From Pseudomonadota bacterium (GTDB lineage: Bacteria > Pseudomonadota > Alphaproteobacteria > UBA9219 > RGZA01), in NCBI GenBank assembly GCA_016195205.1, contig JACQAB010000120.1, positions 1-17,600 on the forward strand: DNA of 17,600 bases, read 5' to 3'. The notes below the pieces were generated by a model, which did not search any database, was not told the DNA's origin, and saw only the letters and a program-made list of their open reading frames with translations. Below, piece after piece: positions 1 through 6,235 of the stretch; the stretch's first letter is position 1; each line of letters starts with the position of its first letter. The position numbers and the translations under genes are program-made.

Positions 1-990
1 CCCTACCTTCACATGTTTATACAAAGTTCGGGCCAAAGGTTTGTTCTCGACAGTAGGAATTCCGTGCTCCCTGGCCACTTTCTTGATTCGCTCGGCAAGA
101 TAGTCCGCGCCTTTGGCAACAACCTTCGGCGCGAAGCCTTCTTCCGGACTGTAAACGATCGCGATCGCGATGTGCGTGGGGTTGGTGATGACCACATCGG
201 CCTTGGGCACCGCGGCCATCATGCGCTTGCGCGCCTTCTCATTCCGGATTTGCTTCAGGCGCTGCTTGACGTGCGGATCGCCTTCGGTCTGGCGGAATTC
301 TTCGCGCAACTCGCTGCGCGTCATGCGCAACTGGCGGAAATAGGTGAAGCGCTGGTAAAACAAATCGACCAGCGCGATCGCCGTGAATACCAGAAAGATG
401 GCGAAGAACACGCGCGAGGCCAGGTTATGCGTAGTCATCACCAGGCCCAGATTATCCAGTCCCGCCAAGCCCTCCATGTGCAGGAAGGCGGGCTTCAACA
501 GGGCATAGGCCACCACGCCCACCAACAGGATTTTCCCCATGCCTTTGACGAGTTCAAACAGGGAATTCACCGAGAAAAGCCGCTTGGCGCCCTGCACCGG
601 GTCAAGTCGTTCCCATTTCAGGCGCAACAGGCCCATGTTGAAAAAGGGCCCGGTCTGCAGCATCCACCCGGCAATGGCCATCACGGACAGCGCGAAAAGC
701 AGGGCCAGGAGCGGCATGGCCAGGCTGCCGAAAATTTCCCCCAGCACCGGCGCGAAACTGTCGGGATCCACCGAAATTTCCCCGGCCTTCGACAGAATGG
801 CCTGAAGCGTGGCCGTCACGCGCGGGATCAGCACGGGCAGGAAGAAAGAAATCGCCATCACGATGCCCAGCAGCAGCATCCAGGTGGCGGCGTCGCGGCT
901 TAAGGGCAGGTTGCCTTGCTGCCGCGCTTCCGACAGGCGTTTGGCGGTGGGATCTTCGGTTTTCTGGGTATCGTCGTCGTCTTCGGCCAT
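1..990 (-). CDS. flhB: Flagellar export switch protein FlhB (3' end off the window)
   Basis: FlhB is the inner-membrane export-gate protein of the flagellar type III apparatus; self-cleavage of its cytoplasmic domain switches export from rod/hook to filament substrates. The frame is open from ATG at 990 to base 1 (330 codons), so the C-terminus is missing. It begins MAEDDDDTQKTEDPTAKR, a typical FlhB start with the conserved TE-PT-KR pattern, followed by four hydrophobic segments and a charged linker (FRQLRMTRSELREEFRQTEG). The autocleavage motif NPTH lies at residues 270-273, encoded at 172-183, nearly the same position as in enteric FlhB. The start directly follows an octamer-repeat hairpin and no Shine-Dalgarno is visible. 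It is the last visible gene of the flgB-flhB series. Identity is very secure. Confidence 0.97.
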   Translation of the reverse strand, partial: MAEDDDDTQKTEDPTAKRLSEARQQGNLPLSRDAATWMLLLGIVMAISFFLPVLIPRVTATLQAILSKAGEISVDPDSFAPVLGEIFGSLAMPLLALLFALSVMAIAGWMLQTGPFFNMGLLRLKWERLDPVQGAKRLFSVNSLFELVKGMGKILLVGVVAYALLKPAFLHMEGLAGLDNLGLVMTTHNLASRVFFAIFLVFTAIALVDLFYQRFTYFRQLRMTRSELREEFRQTEGDPHVKQRLKQIRNEKARKRMMAAVPKADVVITNPTHIAIAIVYSPEEGFAPKVVAKGADYLAERIKKVAREHGIPTVENKPLARTLYKHVKVG

Positions 991-995
991 AATAG

Positions 996-1090
996 GGTTC
1001 CGAGGTTTCGAAGTTTCGTGGTTTCGGGGTTAAGAGAGAAAGCGTCGTTTTTATAACCACGCAACTCCGCAACCACGCAACTACGAAACC
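996..1090. repeat. Hairpin with arms made of tandem degenerate octamers (copy 1)
   Basis: The fliR-flhB gap is almost completely filled by two 36-base arms around a 23-base loop (1032-1054). On the plus strand the left arm reads GGTTCCGA, GGTTTCGA, AGTTTCGT, GGTTTCGG, GGTT (996-1031). The right arm reads AACC, ACGCAACT, CCGCAACC, ACGCAACT, ACGAAACC (1055-1090). Each arm is thus four octamers plus a half unit, and the arms are roughly complementary (about 25 of 36 positions by eye). A related element lies at 13112-13190. Function is unknown; it could be a mobile palindrome or an intercistronic RNA processing or attenuation structure. Confidence 0.75.
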
Positions 1091-1093
1091 TTT

Positions 1094-1879
1094 TTACACC
1101 GCTGTGCCGCCACCGGTGAAAAGACGCATCATTCCTTCGCGGAAGCCATCGACCCAAAGGCCCATCATGGCGGCCAGGATGAAGGCCAGAATGGCCAGGC
1201 CCAGCAGGATCTGCAGTGGCGCGGCCACGAAGAAAATCTGCATCTGCGGCACCATTTTCACCATCAGCCCCGCGACCAGCTGGAAGGCAATGCCCAGCAC
1301 CATGAACGGCGCGGCCAGCTTGAGGGCCAGCGAGAAGCTTGCATTCACCGTCTGGCTGACGAATTGGCTCATATCCCCGACGGGCAGAAAAACGCCGGGC
1401 TTGAAGAAATCATAGCTGCCTGCCAGCGCGCGTAGCATGTTGTCGCTAAGGTTGCTTTCGAAAAGGATCACAATCCCCAGCATGCTGAGCAGCGCGCCGG
1501 GCACCGAGCCCTGGCTGGCCATGGCGGGGTTCAAAATCATGGCGTTGGAAAGCCCGGTTTGCATCGAGGCGAACATGCCGGCGATTTCCAGCGCGCTAAG
1601 CAAGAGGCGCAGGATCAGCCCGAAGAAAATACCGGTGGTCAGCTCGGCGCCGATAAGTTCGGCCACGCGGATGGCGTCTTTCGGCATGGCGGGCAGATGC
1701 GGCGCCAGGAATGGCAGCAGGATAAAGCTGAAGGCCAGGGCAATCTGTAAACGCAGGCGCGCGGGCACGAAGCTTTCACCCAACCCAGGCATAACCATAA
1801 ACATGCCGCCGACGCGGCAGAAAATAAGCAGAAAGGCGAAGAGCTGGCCCCCCAGCAGGGCGCCAAGATCAAGGGCCAT
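1094..1879 (-). CDS. fliR: Flagellar export gate protein FliR
   Basis: FliR joins FliP and FliQ in the inner-membrane export gate at the base of the flagellum. The 261-residue protein starts MALDLGALLGGQLFAFLLIF and is a multi-pass membrane protein with the family patterns FCRVGGMFMVMPGLGE and, near the C-terminus, QIFFVAAPLQILLGLAIL. An upstream in-frame ATG at 1909 would add MPRSARRRKP. I prefer the ATG at 1879 because the FliR family normally begins directly with the first hydrophobic helix, and this start gives an 11-base overlap with the end of fliQ, typical of translational coupling. The downstream gap to flhB contains the octamer hairpin. Confidence 0.95.
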   Translation of the reverse strand: MALDLGALLGGQLFAFLLIFCRVGGMFMVMPGLGESFVPARLRLQIALAFSFILLPFLAPHLPAMPKDAIRVAELIGAELTTGIFFGLILRLLLSALEIAGMFASMQTGLSNAMILNPAMASQGSVPGALLSMLGIVILFESNLSDNMLRALAGSYDFFKPGVFLPVGDMSQFVSQTVNASFSLALKLAAPFMVLGIAFQLVAGLMVKMVPQMQIFFVAAPLQILLGLAILAFILAAMMGLWVDGFREGMMRLFTGGGTAV

Positions 1880-2159
1880 GGGTTTGCGGCGGCGCGCCGA
1901 TCGCGGCAATGCGGTCGGTTAAATGAGTAGTGAAGGTGGCAAGCGTGGACAGCATGAAGGGCAGGGTGACCAGCAGGGCCAGCATCACCACGATCAGCTT
2001 CGGGACGAAAGCCAGCGTGGCTTCCTGAATTTGCGTGACGGTTTGCACCAGGGAAACGGCGATGCCGATAAACAGGCCGATCAGCAAAATGGGCCCGCCC
2101 ACTTTCAGCATCACTAGGATCGCCTCACGGGCGATATCGACAATGTCGGATTCGTTCAT
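1869..2159 (-). CDS. fliQ: Flagellar export gate protein FliQ
   Basis: FliQ is a small two-helix inner-membrane subunit of the FliPQR export gate. This 96-residue protein starts MNESDIVDIAREAILVMLKV and carries the typical pattern SLVQTVTQIQEATLAFVPKL between its two hydrophobic helices. It is slightly longer than most FliQ proteins (usually near 89 residues) because of a tail, GAPPQTHGP, which is the stretch overlapping the fliR start. No strong Shine-Dalgarno is visible before the ATG. The 91-base gap upstream (2160-2250) is AT-rich and holds no recognisable gene or terminator. Confidence 0.96.
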   Translation of the reverse strand: MNESDIVDIAREAILVMLKVGGPILLIGLFIGIAVSLVQTVTQIQEATLAFVPKLIVVMLALLVTLPFMLSTLATFTTHLTDRIAAIGAPPQTHGP

Positions 2160-2250
2160 GTCGGCGATGGTAGATAGATAACTGATAATAAATCGTAAAA
2201 GGTATTATAGCTTATCTTTCACCATCTGTCGCCTGTCCATTGTGCATAAC

Positions 2251-2778
2251 TTAGCCGAGTTCTAGGTTATTGCGAGAAGTTGCAGAGCAATTACGCTTGT
2301 CATCCGGAACGGGCTCTCCTTTGGCGTAAAGCTCACCTCGTGCTTCCAAGAACTGAAGCAACTGATGCTTCGTCGCTGCTTTGGCGGCATCGCTTGGATA
2401 TCTCATGCCAAAATCTTTTTCTTCTGCGTAAGGACCTTTATATATCCGGGGTGTTGGGCCGTATTCAAAAACTGTCTGCTTACCATGTTGGTCTATGTGC
2501 ATAAAAGTGAGCTTGAATACACGCTGCTTTGATCTTCCATTCATCCAGTCTTCATAGAGTTTAATATTATTTTCAACAAATTCCCGTGCTGATCGCGGCT
2601 CTCCATAATGCCATCCACCGGCGGGATCCATAAAGCTGCCCACATCCCTGCCATCATCGGCATGAAGTTGTGGCGTTATGCATGCGGGCGTTCCAGAGGA
2701 GGGTAATTGGGTAAGTGCCGGATAAGCAACAGCCAGCACAAGTGCTAACTCGACGGTGCGACGTGTAGGAATCTTCAT
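2251..2778 (-). CDS. Putative exported protein of unknown function
   Basis: I do not recognise this 175-residue protein. It starts MKIPTRRTVELALVLAVAYP, a positively charged start followed by a hydrophobic stretch like a Sec signal peptide; the likely mature part is rich in charged and aromatic residues (for example GGWHYGEPRSAREFVENNI and TFMHIDQHGKQTVFEYGPTP). Two cysteines (about residues 33 and 163) could form a disulfide if exported. GGAG about 9 bases before the ATG supports the start. It sits between fliE and fliQ in an otherwise compact flagellar series, is flanked by AT-rich gaps, and has visibly less GC-biased codon choice than its neighbours. This suggests an inserted gene. A flagellar role is possible but unsupported. 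Confidence 0.65.
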   Translation of the reverse strand: MKIPTRRTVELALVLAVAYPALTQLPSSGTPACITPQLHADDGRDVGSFMDPAGGWHYGEPRSAREFVENNIKLYEDWMNGRSKQRVFKLTFMHIDQHGKQTVFEYGPTPRIYKGPYAEEKDFGMRYPSDAAKAATKHQLLQFLEARGELYAKGEPVPDDKRNCSATSRNNLELG

Positions 2779-2895
2779 TCCACAATCTCCATAAATATTC
2801 CGATGTTCAATGGGCTTATTTCTAATGGCAATTTCTTTTCAAGGAAAGAAAAAAAAGCTGTTCTTGCGTAGAAATTATTAATTAATTCCTTTGGG

Positions 2896-3201
2896 CTATA
2901 TGCCCGAACGCATCAATTCCTGATAGGCGGAGACGAAACGGTCGCGGATGGCCACCACCATTTGCAGCGCCACTTCGGCCGAGCTGACGGCCGAGACGAT
3001 TTCGTTGATGCCGGCCTTGCCCTGTACCGCGGCCATACTGACTTTTTCCGCGTTTTTCAGGCTGTCGACCGTTTGGCCCATCACGTTGCCCAGGATGTCG
3101 CCGAAGGCCGAGTTCGACACGCCTTGCGGGCCGCCGCCTTTTTCCGCCGTTTCCAGCGTCGAGCGATAGGCCTCCAGAACTGCACCGATATTAATGGCCA
3201 T
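2896..3201 (-). CDS. fliE: Flagellar MS-ring/rod junction protein FliE
   Basis: FliE is an early export substrate and forms the junction between the MS ring and the proximal rod. The 101-residue protein matches family length and shows the conserved C-terminal half: SAEVALQMVVAIRDRFVSAY, followed by QELMRSGI. The preceding helix contains KNAEKVSMAAVQGKAGINEI. It lies 24 bases after flgC, as is common in rod operons, and has one of the strongest ribosome binding sites in the window. The following 117 bases (2779-2895) are AT-rich and separate it from the inserted unknown ORF. Confidence 0.96.
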   Translation of the reverse strand: MAINIGAVLEAYRSTLETAEKGGGPQGVSNSAFGDILGNVMGQTVDSLKNAEKVSMAAVQGKAGINEIVSAVSSAEVALQMVVAIRDRFVSAYQELMRSGI

Positions 3202-3208
3202 GACAGAA

Positions 3209-3215
3209 CTCCTCC
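3209..3215 (-). promoter_or_regulatory. Strong Shine-Dalgarno of fliE
   Basis: On the minus strand GGAGGAG ends 7 bases before the fliE ATG at 3201. It is a near-perfect anti-16S match and fixes the fliE start. High expression would fit FliE as an early export substrate, but that is inference. Confidence 0.85.
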
Positions 3216-3225
3216 CCCTCTTTTT

Positions 3226-3657
3226 TTATCCCCTCAGGATGTCGAGCGCCCGCGCGATCATGTTGCGGATGGTATCGATCACTCCAAGATTGGCGTCATA
3301 GCTGCGTTGCGCTTCGCGCATGTCCATGGTTTCGATCAGCGGCTTCACGTTCGGCGTGAGCACATAGCCATCTTTGTCGGCGGCCGGATGGGTGGGATTG
3401 AATTCCTTGGTGAACGGCGACATGTCGGGCTGTACCGAGGCTACTTTTACCATTTCCACGCCCGAAGCGCGGTCGACCATATCCTTGAAAATCACTTCGC
3501 GGCGGCGATAAGGCTCGGCCCCTGGGGTTGAGCCCGTGGAATGCGCGTTGGCAATATTTTCCGCAATCACCCGCAGCCGGGCGCCTTGCGCGCGCATGCC
3601 GCTGGAAGCGATTTTGAAGACATCGTCGAAATCTATGTTTGCGGGTGTGGCGGTCAT
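3226..3657 (-). CDS. flgC: Proximal rod protein FlgC
   Basis: FlgC is a proximal rod subunit of the flagellar basal body, exported through the apparatus encoded nearby. The protein is 143 residues. The N-terminal rod/hook signature is present as FKIASSGMRAQGARLRVIAE and NIANAHSTGS (about residues 14-43). The middle has PYRRREVIFKDM, and the C-terminus has the family pattern GYVLTPNVKPLIETMDMREA followed by RSYDANLGVIDTIRNMIARA. It begins 5 bases after the flgB stop, so the two are almost certainly co-translated. Confidence 0.97.
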   Translation of the reverse strand: MTATPANIDFDDVFKIASSGMRAQGARLRVIAENIANAHSTGSTPGAEPYRRREVIFKDMVDRASGVEMVKVASVQPDMSPFTKEFNPTHPAADKDGYVLTPNVKPLIETMDMREAQRSYDANLGVIDTIRNMIARALDILRG

Positions 3658-3662
3658 GGGTT

Positions 3663-4082
3663 TTATCCGGTGGCGCGTCCGATGGCGGTTTTGATGAGGC
3701 CCATCGCCTTGTGATAAAGGCTGGTGACCATGGTGTAGTCAGTGTTGGTTTGCGACAGGTTGATCATCTGCTGCTCGAGCGAGACGGCGTTGCCGCTGGG
3801 CTTGACCTCGTAAACGTCTTTTTGCGTGGTCGTCTTGAAAGATGCGTTCCCGCCATGCGTGCCGCCCAGATGCATGGCGTTGGTGGTGACCATCTGAATG
3901 CCGCCGCTCGCGCCCGAAGCGCCGCCCGTTTGCTGCTGCAGGACGGATTCAAAACTGACCAGATCCTTGGGCTTGAAATTCGGGGTGTTGGCGTTGGCGA
4001 TATTGTCGGCGATCACACCCTGTTTCTGGGTGAGATAGGCCATTTTCCGGGTCAAAAGATCGAAAAGCTCGGGAAGGGCCAT
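3663..4082 (-). CDS. flgB: Proximal rod protein FlgB
   Basis: FlgB is a rod subunit located just above FliE. The 139-residue product starts MALPELFDLLTRKMAYLTQK. It has the rod-family motif NIANANTPNFKPKDL and the C-terminal helix SLEQQMINLSQTNTDYTMVT. The frame stays open upstream to 4334, but the extra 84 residues resemble no FlgB and would overlap the divergent gene. The ATG at 4082 puts the conserved domain at the N-terminus and has a weak AGG 5 bases upstream. It is the first gene of the minus-strand flagellar series, so the promoter should lie in 4083-4316. Confidence 0.96.
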   Translation of the reverse strand: MALPELFDLLTRKMAYLTQKQGVIADNIANANTPNFKPKDLVSFESVLQQQTGGASGASGGIQMVTTNAMHLGGTHGGNASFKTTTQKDVYEVKPSGNAVSLEQQMINLSQTNTDYTMVTSLYHKAMGLIKTAIGRATG

Positions 4083-4316
4083 GGTTACCTGCCAAAAGAA
4101 GCGGAAAAGCACGTAATTCGGCTTTCCGTGCGCTGTTTTAAGAATGCTCGCATCGTGTTTAACAAAGCGTAAAGCCTTGCCCTCAAGGGAAAAATGTGCC
4201 GTGTTCGAAATGAACCATTCAAGCCCCATGCCAGTTTGCATTTTTGTGTTCCGATTCCGGGGATAAGATAGGATTCTTAAGAAATTGGTAAGTACCCCCC
4301 GACCTAGAATCTTGAA
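4083..4316. promoter_or_regulatory. Divergent flagellar intergenic region
   Basis: These 234 bases separate two divergent flagellar operons and must carry promoters for both. Two weak candidates are visible. TTAA-N7-GTAA at 4277-4291 is one base from the alphaproteobacterial CtrA box TTAA-N7-TTAA. On the minus strand TGGCATGGGGCTTGAA (4218-4233) has the sigma-54 layout TGGCACG-N4-TTGCW with two mismatches, one in the important -12 GC, and lies 135 bases before flgB. Neither is compelling alone. The palindrome TTCTTAAGAA (4274-4283) overlaps the first candidate. Confidence 0.5.
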
Positions 4317-4661
4317 ATGCCCGTCGATTTTCAAATCAGGGAAGAAAAAAAACCGGAGTCGAAAGGCTTGCCGGTAGCCGTGGCGCTTGAAGCCGGCCCG
4401 GCGGCCAGCGCCCTGCCCCGCCTGGTGGCCAGCGGCAGGGGCCTTTTAGCCGAGCAGATTCTGCGCATTGCCTTTGAGAACGGCATCAAGGTGCGCGAGG
4501 ATGCCGATCTAGCCGAGTTGCTGGCCGCCCTTGACCTTGACCACGAAATTCCGCCCGAGGTCATCGTGCCGGTGGCCGAAATTCTGGCCCGCGTGTTCGA
4601 GGCGAATATGCGCGCTGCCCAAAAGGAACAGAATGAAAGATCCAGCCCCCCGTCGCTTTGA
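4317..4661 (+). CDS. FlhB C-terminal-domain-like protein (FlhX/YlqH type)
   Basis: This 114-residue protein resembles only the cytoplasmic C-terminal part of FlhB, after the cleavage site. Its stretch GLLAEQILRIAFENGIKVRE corresponds to ADYLAERIKKVAREHGIPTV in the FlhB of this window. It then has the family signature HEIPPEVIVPVAEILARVF. It has no transmembrane helices, and the NPTH motif is absent: the aligned position reads KGLPVAVALEAGP. Such stand-alone domains (annotated FlhX, YlqH or EscU/YscU/HrcU-like) are known near flagellar genes and can partly replace the FlhB C-terminal fragment in some species. It is the first gene of the plus-strand fliO-fliP operon. Family assignment is confident; its precise role here is inference. 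Confidence 0.88.
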   Translation: MPVDFQIREEKKPESKGLPVAVALEAGPAASALPRLVASGRGLLAEQILRIAFENGIKVREDADLAELLAALDLDHEIPPEVIVPVAEILARVFEANMRAAQKEQNERSSPPSL

Positions 4662-4971
4662 TCCGGTAATCGAGCTGCGCGCCTTCGCCGAGGCGCTGGA
4701 GGCCAGCCATAAAATCGTGCGCGCCGGCGGCATGGTGGATTTGAACGGGCTGGAAGCGCAGGTCGAACAGCTTTGCGCCGAAGTCGTGAAAAGCGAAGGC
4801 CAGCTGCGCCTTGAACTTCTGCCGCTGCTGGAAAGCGTGATCCGCACCTTAAGCGTCCTGGAAGAAGAGCTTCGCCTTTGCGCGCGCCAGTCGGCACAGG
4901 GCGATGTGGCCGACAAGCGCCTGCGCGCCCAGTCGGCGTATAGCGGCGGCATCTCCGGCAAGGCGAGCTAG
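4633..4971 (+). CDS. Small helical protein of the fliO-fliP operon, possibly a FlgN-like chaperone
   Basis: No firm family. The ATG at 4633 gives 112 residues and a 29-base overlap with the FlhB-like gene; the frame is open further upstream but that part (MTLTTKFRPRSSCRWP) is clearly a shadow of the preceding gene. The protein looks almost wholly helical with heptad-like leucines, e.g. LNGLEAQVEQLCAEVV, LELLPLLESVIRTLSVLEEE and LRLCARQS, ending in a flexible Ser/Gly-rich tail. Small size, long amphipathic helices and position in a flagellar operon are reminiscent of export chaperones of the FlgN/FliT type, but I see no diagnostic motif. It is followed after 2 bases by fliO, so co-expression is near certain. 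Confidence 0.75.
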   Translation: MKDPAPRRFDPVIELRAFAEALEASHKIVRAGGMVDLNGLEAQVEQLCAEVVKSEGQLRLELLPLLESVIRTLSVLEEELRLCARQSAQGDVADKRLRAQSAYSGGISGKAS

Positions 4972-4973
4972 TC

Positions 4974-5258
4974 ATGGAAATGCCCATGCTTTTGCGGGCG
5001 GTGGCGGCCCTGGTTCTTGTTCTGGGGCTTTTGCTTCTGCTGGCGGTGGCCTTGCGGATGTGGGGCGGAAAACTGGGGCTGGTGGCGCTGTCCCCCGATA
5101 AGGGCGGCGGCAAAAAAATCCAGCTGCTGGAAGCCACGATGCTGGATTCCCGTCATCGCCTGGTGCGGGTGCGCATGGAAAACAGAGAGCATCTCATTCT
5201 GCTTGGCGGGGCTAGCCCGGTGGTGGTGGAATCGCGCGAGGTAAAGGAAAGCGGATGA
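4974..5258 (+). CDS. fliO: Flagellar biosynthetic protein FliO
   Basis: FliO is a small membrane protein that assists assembly of the FliP ring during export-gate formation. The 94-residue product has a single N-terminal transmembrane helix (AVAALVLVLGLLLLLAVALR) and a short cytoplasmic beta-rich domain with LLEATMLDSRHRLVRVRMEN and HLILLGGASPVVVE, matching the family's conserved LDxxxxLxxxR and LLG patterns. Nearby ATGs at 4980 and 4986 are possible alternative starts. The stop overlaps the fliP ATG in an ATGA arrangement at 5255-5258, supporting both calls. Confidence 0.93.
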   Translation: MEMPMLLRAVAALVLVLGLLLLLAVALRMWGGKLGLVALSPDKGGGKKIQLLEATMLDSRHRLVRVRMENREHLILLGGASPVVVESREVKESG

Positions 5259-6235
5259 AATTTTTTGCAAAATTTTTCCAAGCGGCGCGTTCTGATTCCC
5301 CTCCCCTTGAGGGAGGGGTTAGGGGTGGGGTGGAGCGTGATATTTCTCAAGCTCCAACCGTTTACGCGCGCCGCAATCTTCTGACACCACCCCTTTATCC
5401 CCTCCCTTCCGCCTCCGCTAAAGCTTCGGCGGACGGGTTACCCCAGACCCTCCGTAGCTTTAGCGAAGGAGGGCAAGGGGAGGGGAAATTCGGTTTCCGC
5501 TTTGCGTTGTCTGTCATTGCTTCGATGGGCATCTTTTTTCTTTTCACCCATCCGGCTTTCGCGCAAACCCTGAATTTGAACATGGGCGAGAAGGGCGGCA
5601 CCACCGCCTCGCAAGTCATTCAGCTGGTGGCGCTAATTACCATTCTGTCGCTGGCACCCTCCATTCTGATGATGGTGACGTCGTTCGTGCGCATCATCGT
5701 GTCGCTCAGCCTGCTGCGCACGGCGCTGGGCATGCAGCAGACCCCGCCCAATATGGTGCTGATCAGCCTGGCGCTGTTTCTTACCTTCTTCATCATGGCG
5801 CCGACCTTCCAGAAGGCCTATCAGGAGGGCATTCAGCCGCTGATGGAGAATAAAATCGATGAAAAGGCGGCCTTCACCAAAATCGTCACGCCATTCCAGG
5901 ATTTTATGCTGCGCAACACGCGTGATCGCGATCTGCGCCTGTTTGCCGACATCGCCAAGCTGCCCGAGAATGTGAAGCCCGACGCCCTGCCGCTGCATGT
6001 GCTGATTCCGTCTTTCATGATTTCGGAATTGCGCCGCGCGTTTGAAATCGGCTTTCTGCTGTTCCTGCCGTTTCTGATCATCGACATGGTGGTGGCTTCC
6101 ATCCTGATGGCCATGGGCATGATGATGCTGCCGCCCTCGGTGGTGTCGCTGCCGTTCAAAATTATTTTCTTCGTGCTGGTCGACGGCTGGTACTTGGTGG
6201 TGGGCTCGCTGGTGAAGAGTTATGGGTTAGGGTAG
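5255..6235 (+). CDS. fliP: Flagellar export gate protein FliP with a repeat-encoded N-terminal insertion
   Basis: FliP is the core pore-forming subunit of the export gate. From about residue 81 the protein is ordinary FliP: a signal-peptide-like helix (FALSVIASMGIFFLFTHPAF, then AQ), then PSILMMVTSFVRIIVSLSLL, RTALGMQQTPPNMVLISLAL and, near the C-terminus, LPFKIIFFVLVDGWYLVVGS. The full frame gives 326 residues against about 250 for the family. The excess is residues 14-78, encoded by a palindromic repeat (5294-5489). The ATG at 5255 has AAGGAAAG upstream and overlaps fliO by 4 bases. The alternative ATG at 5525 gives 236 residues starting MGIFFLFTHPAFA but has no Shine-Dalgarno. How the signal peptide works after an 80-residue Gly/Pro-rich leader is unclear. 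Confidence 0.93.
   Translation: MKFFAKFFQAARSDSPPLEGGVRGGVERDISQAPTVYARRNLLTPPLYPLPSASAKASADGLPQTLRSFSEGGQGEGKFGFRFALSVIASMGIFFLFTHPAFAQTLNLNMGEKGGTTASQVIQLVALITILSLAPSILMMVTSFVRIIVSLSLLRTALGMQQTPPNMVLISLALFLTFFIMAPTFQKAYQEGIQPLMENKIDEKAAFTKIVTPFQDFMLRNTRDRDLRLFADIAKLPENVKPDALPLHVLIPSFMISELRRAFEIGFLLFLPFLIIDMVVASILMAMGMMMLPPSVVSLPFKIIFFVLVDGWYLVVGSLVKSYGLG
5294..5489. repeat. Palindromic repeat element within the fliP reading frame
   Basis: About 196 bases flanked by imperfect inverted termini: ATTCCCCTCCCCTTG at 5295-5309 and CAAGGGGAGGGGAAAT at 5474-5489. Internal hairpins are CCCCTCCC/GGGAGGGG (5298-5305 with 5311-5318), TCCGCC/GGCGGA (5408-5413 with 5428-5433) and CCCTCC/GGAGGG (5448-5453 with 5468-5473). 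It carries no stop in the fliP frame and encodes SPPLEGGVRGG, PSASAKASADG and SEGGQGEG. The left end matches the start of the repeat at 15344, so this is a dispersed family. Exact insertion boundaries cannot be set without an uninterrupted relative. Confidence 0.85.

Noticed and set aside
13..903. Long plus-strand ORF of 296 codons opposite flhB
   Set aside because: It is rich in His, Gln, Gly and Arg, as expected for the antisense of a GC-rich gene, and the minus strand encodes unmistakable FlhB with NPTH.
2820..2875. Rho-independent terminator after fliE
   Set aside because: There is a T-run on the minus strand, but the only nearby stem is about 7 A/T-rich pairs and lies on the wrong side of the T-run for minus-strand transcription.
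4083..4334. N-terminal extension of FlgB (84 extra in-frame codons)
   Set aside because: The extension resembles no FlgB, would overlap the divergent FlhB-like gene, and the internal ATG at 4082 starts exactly at the conserved domain.
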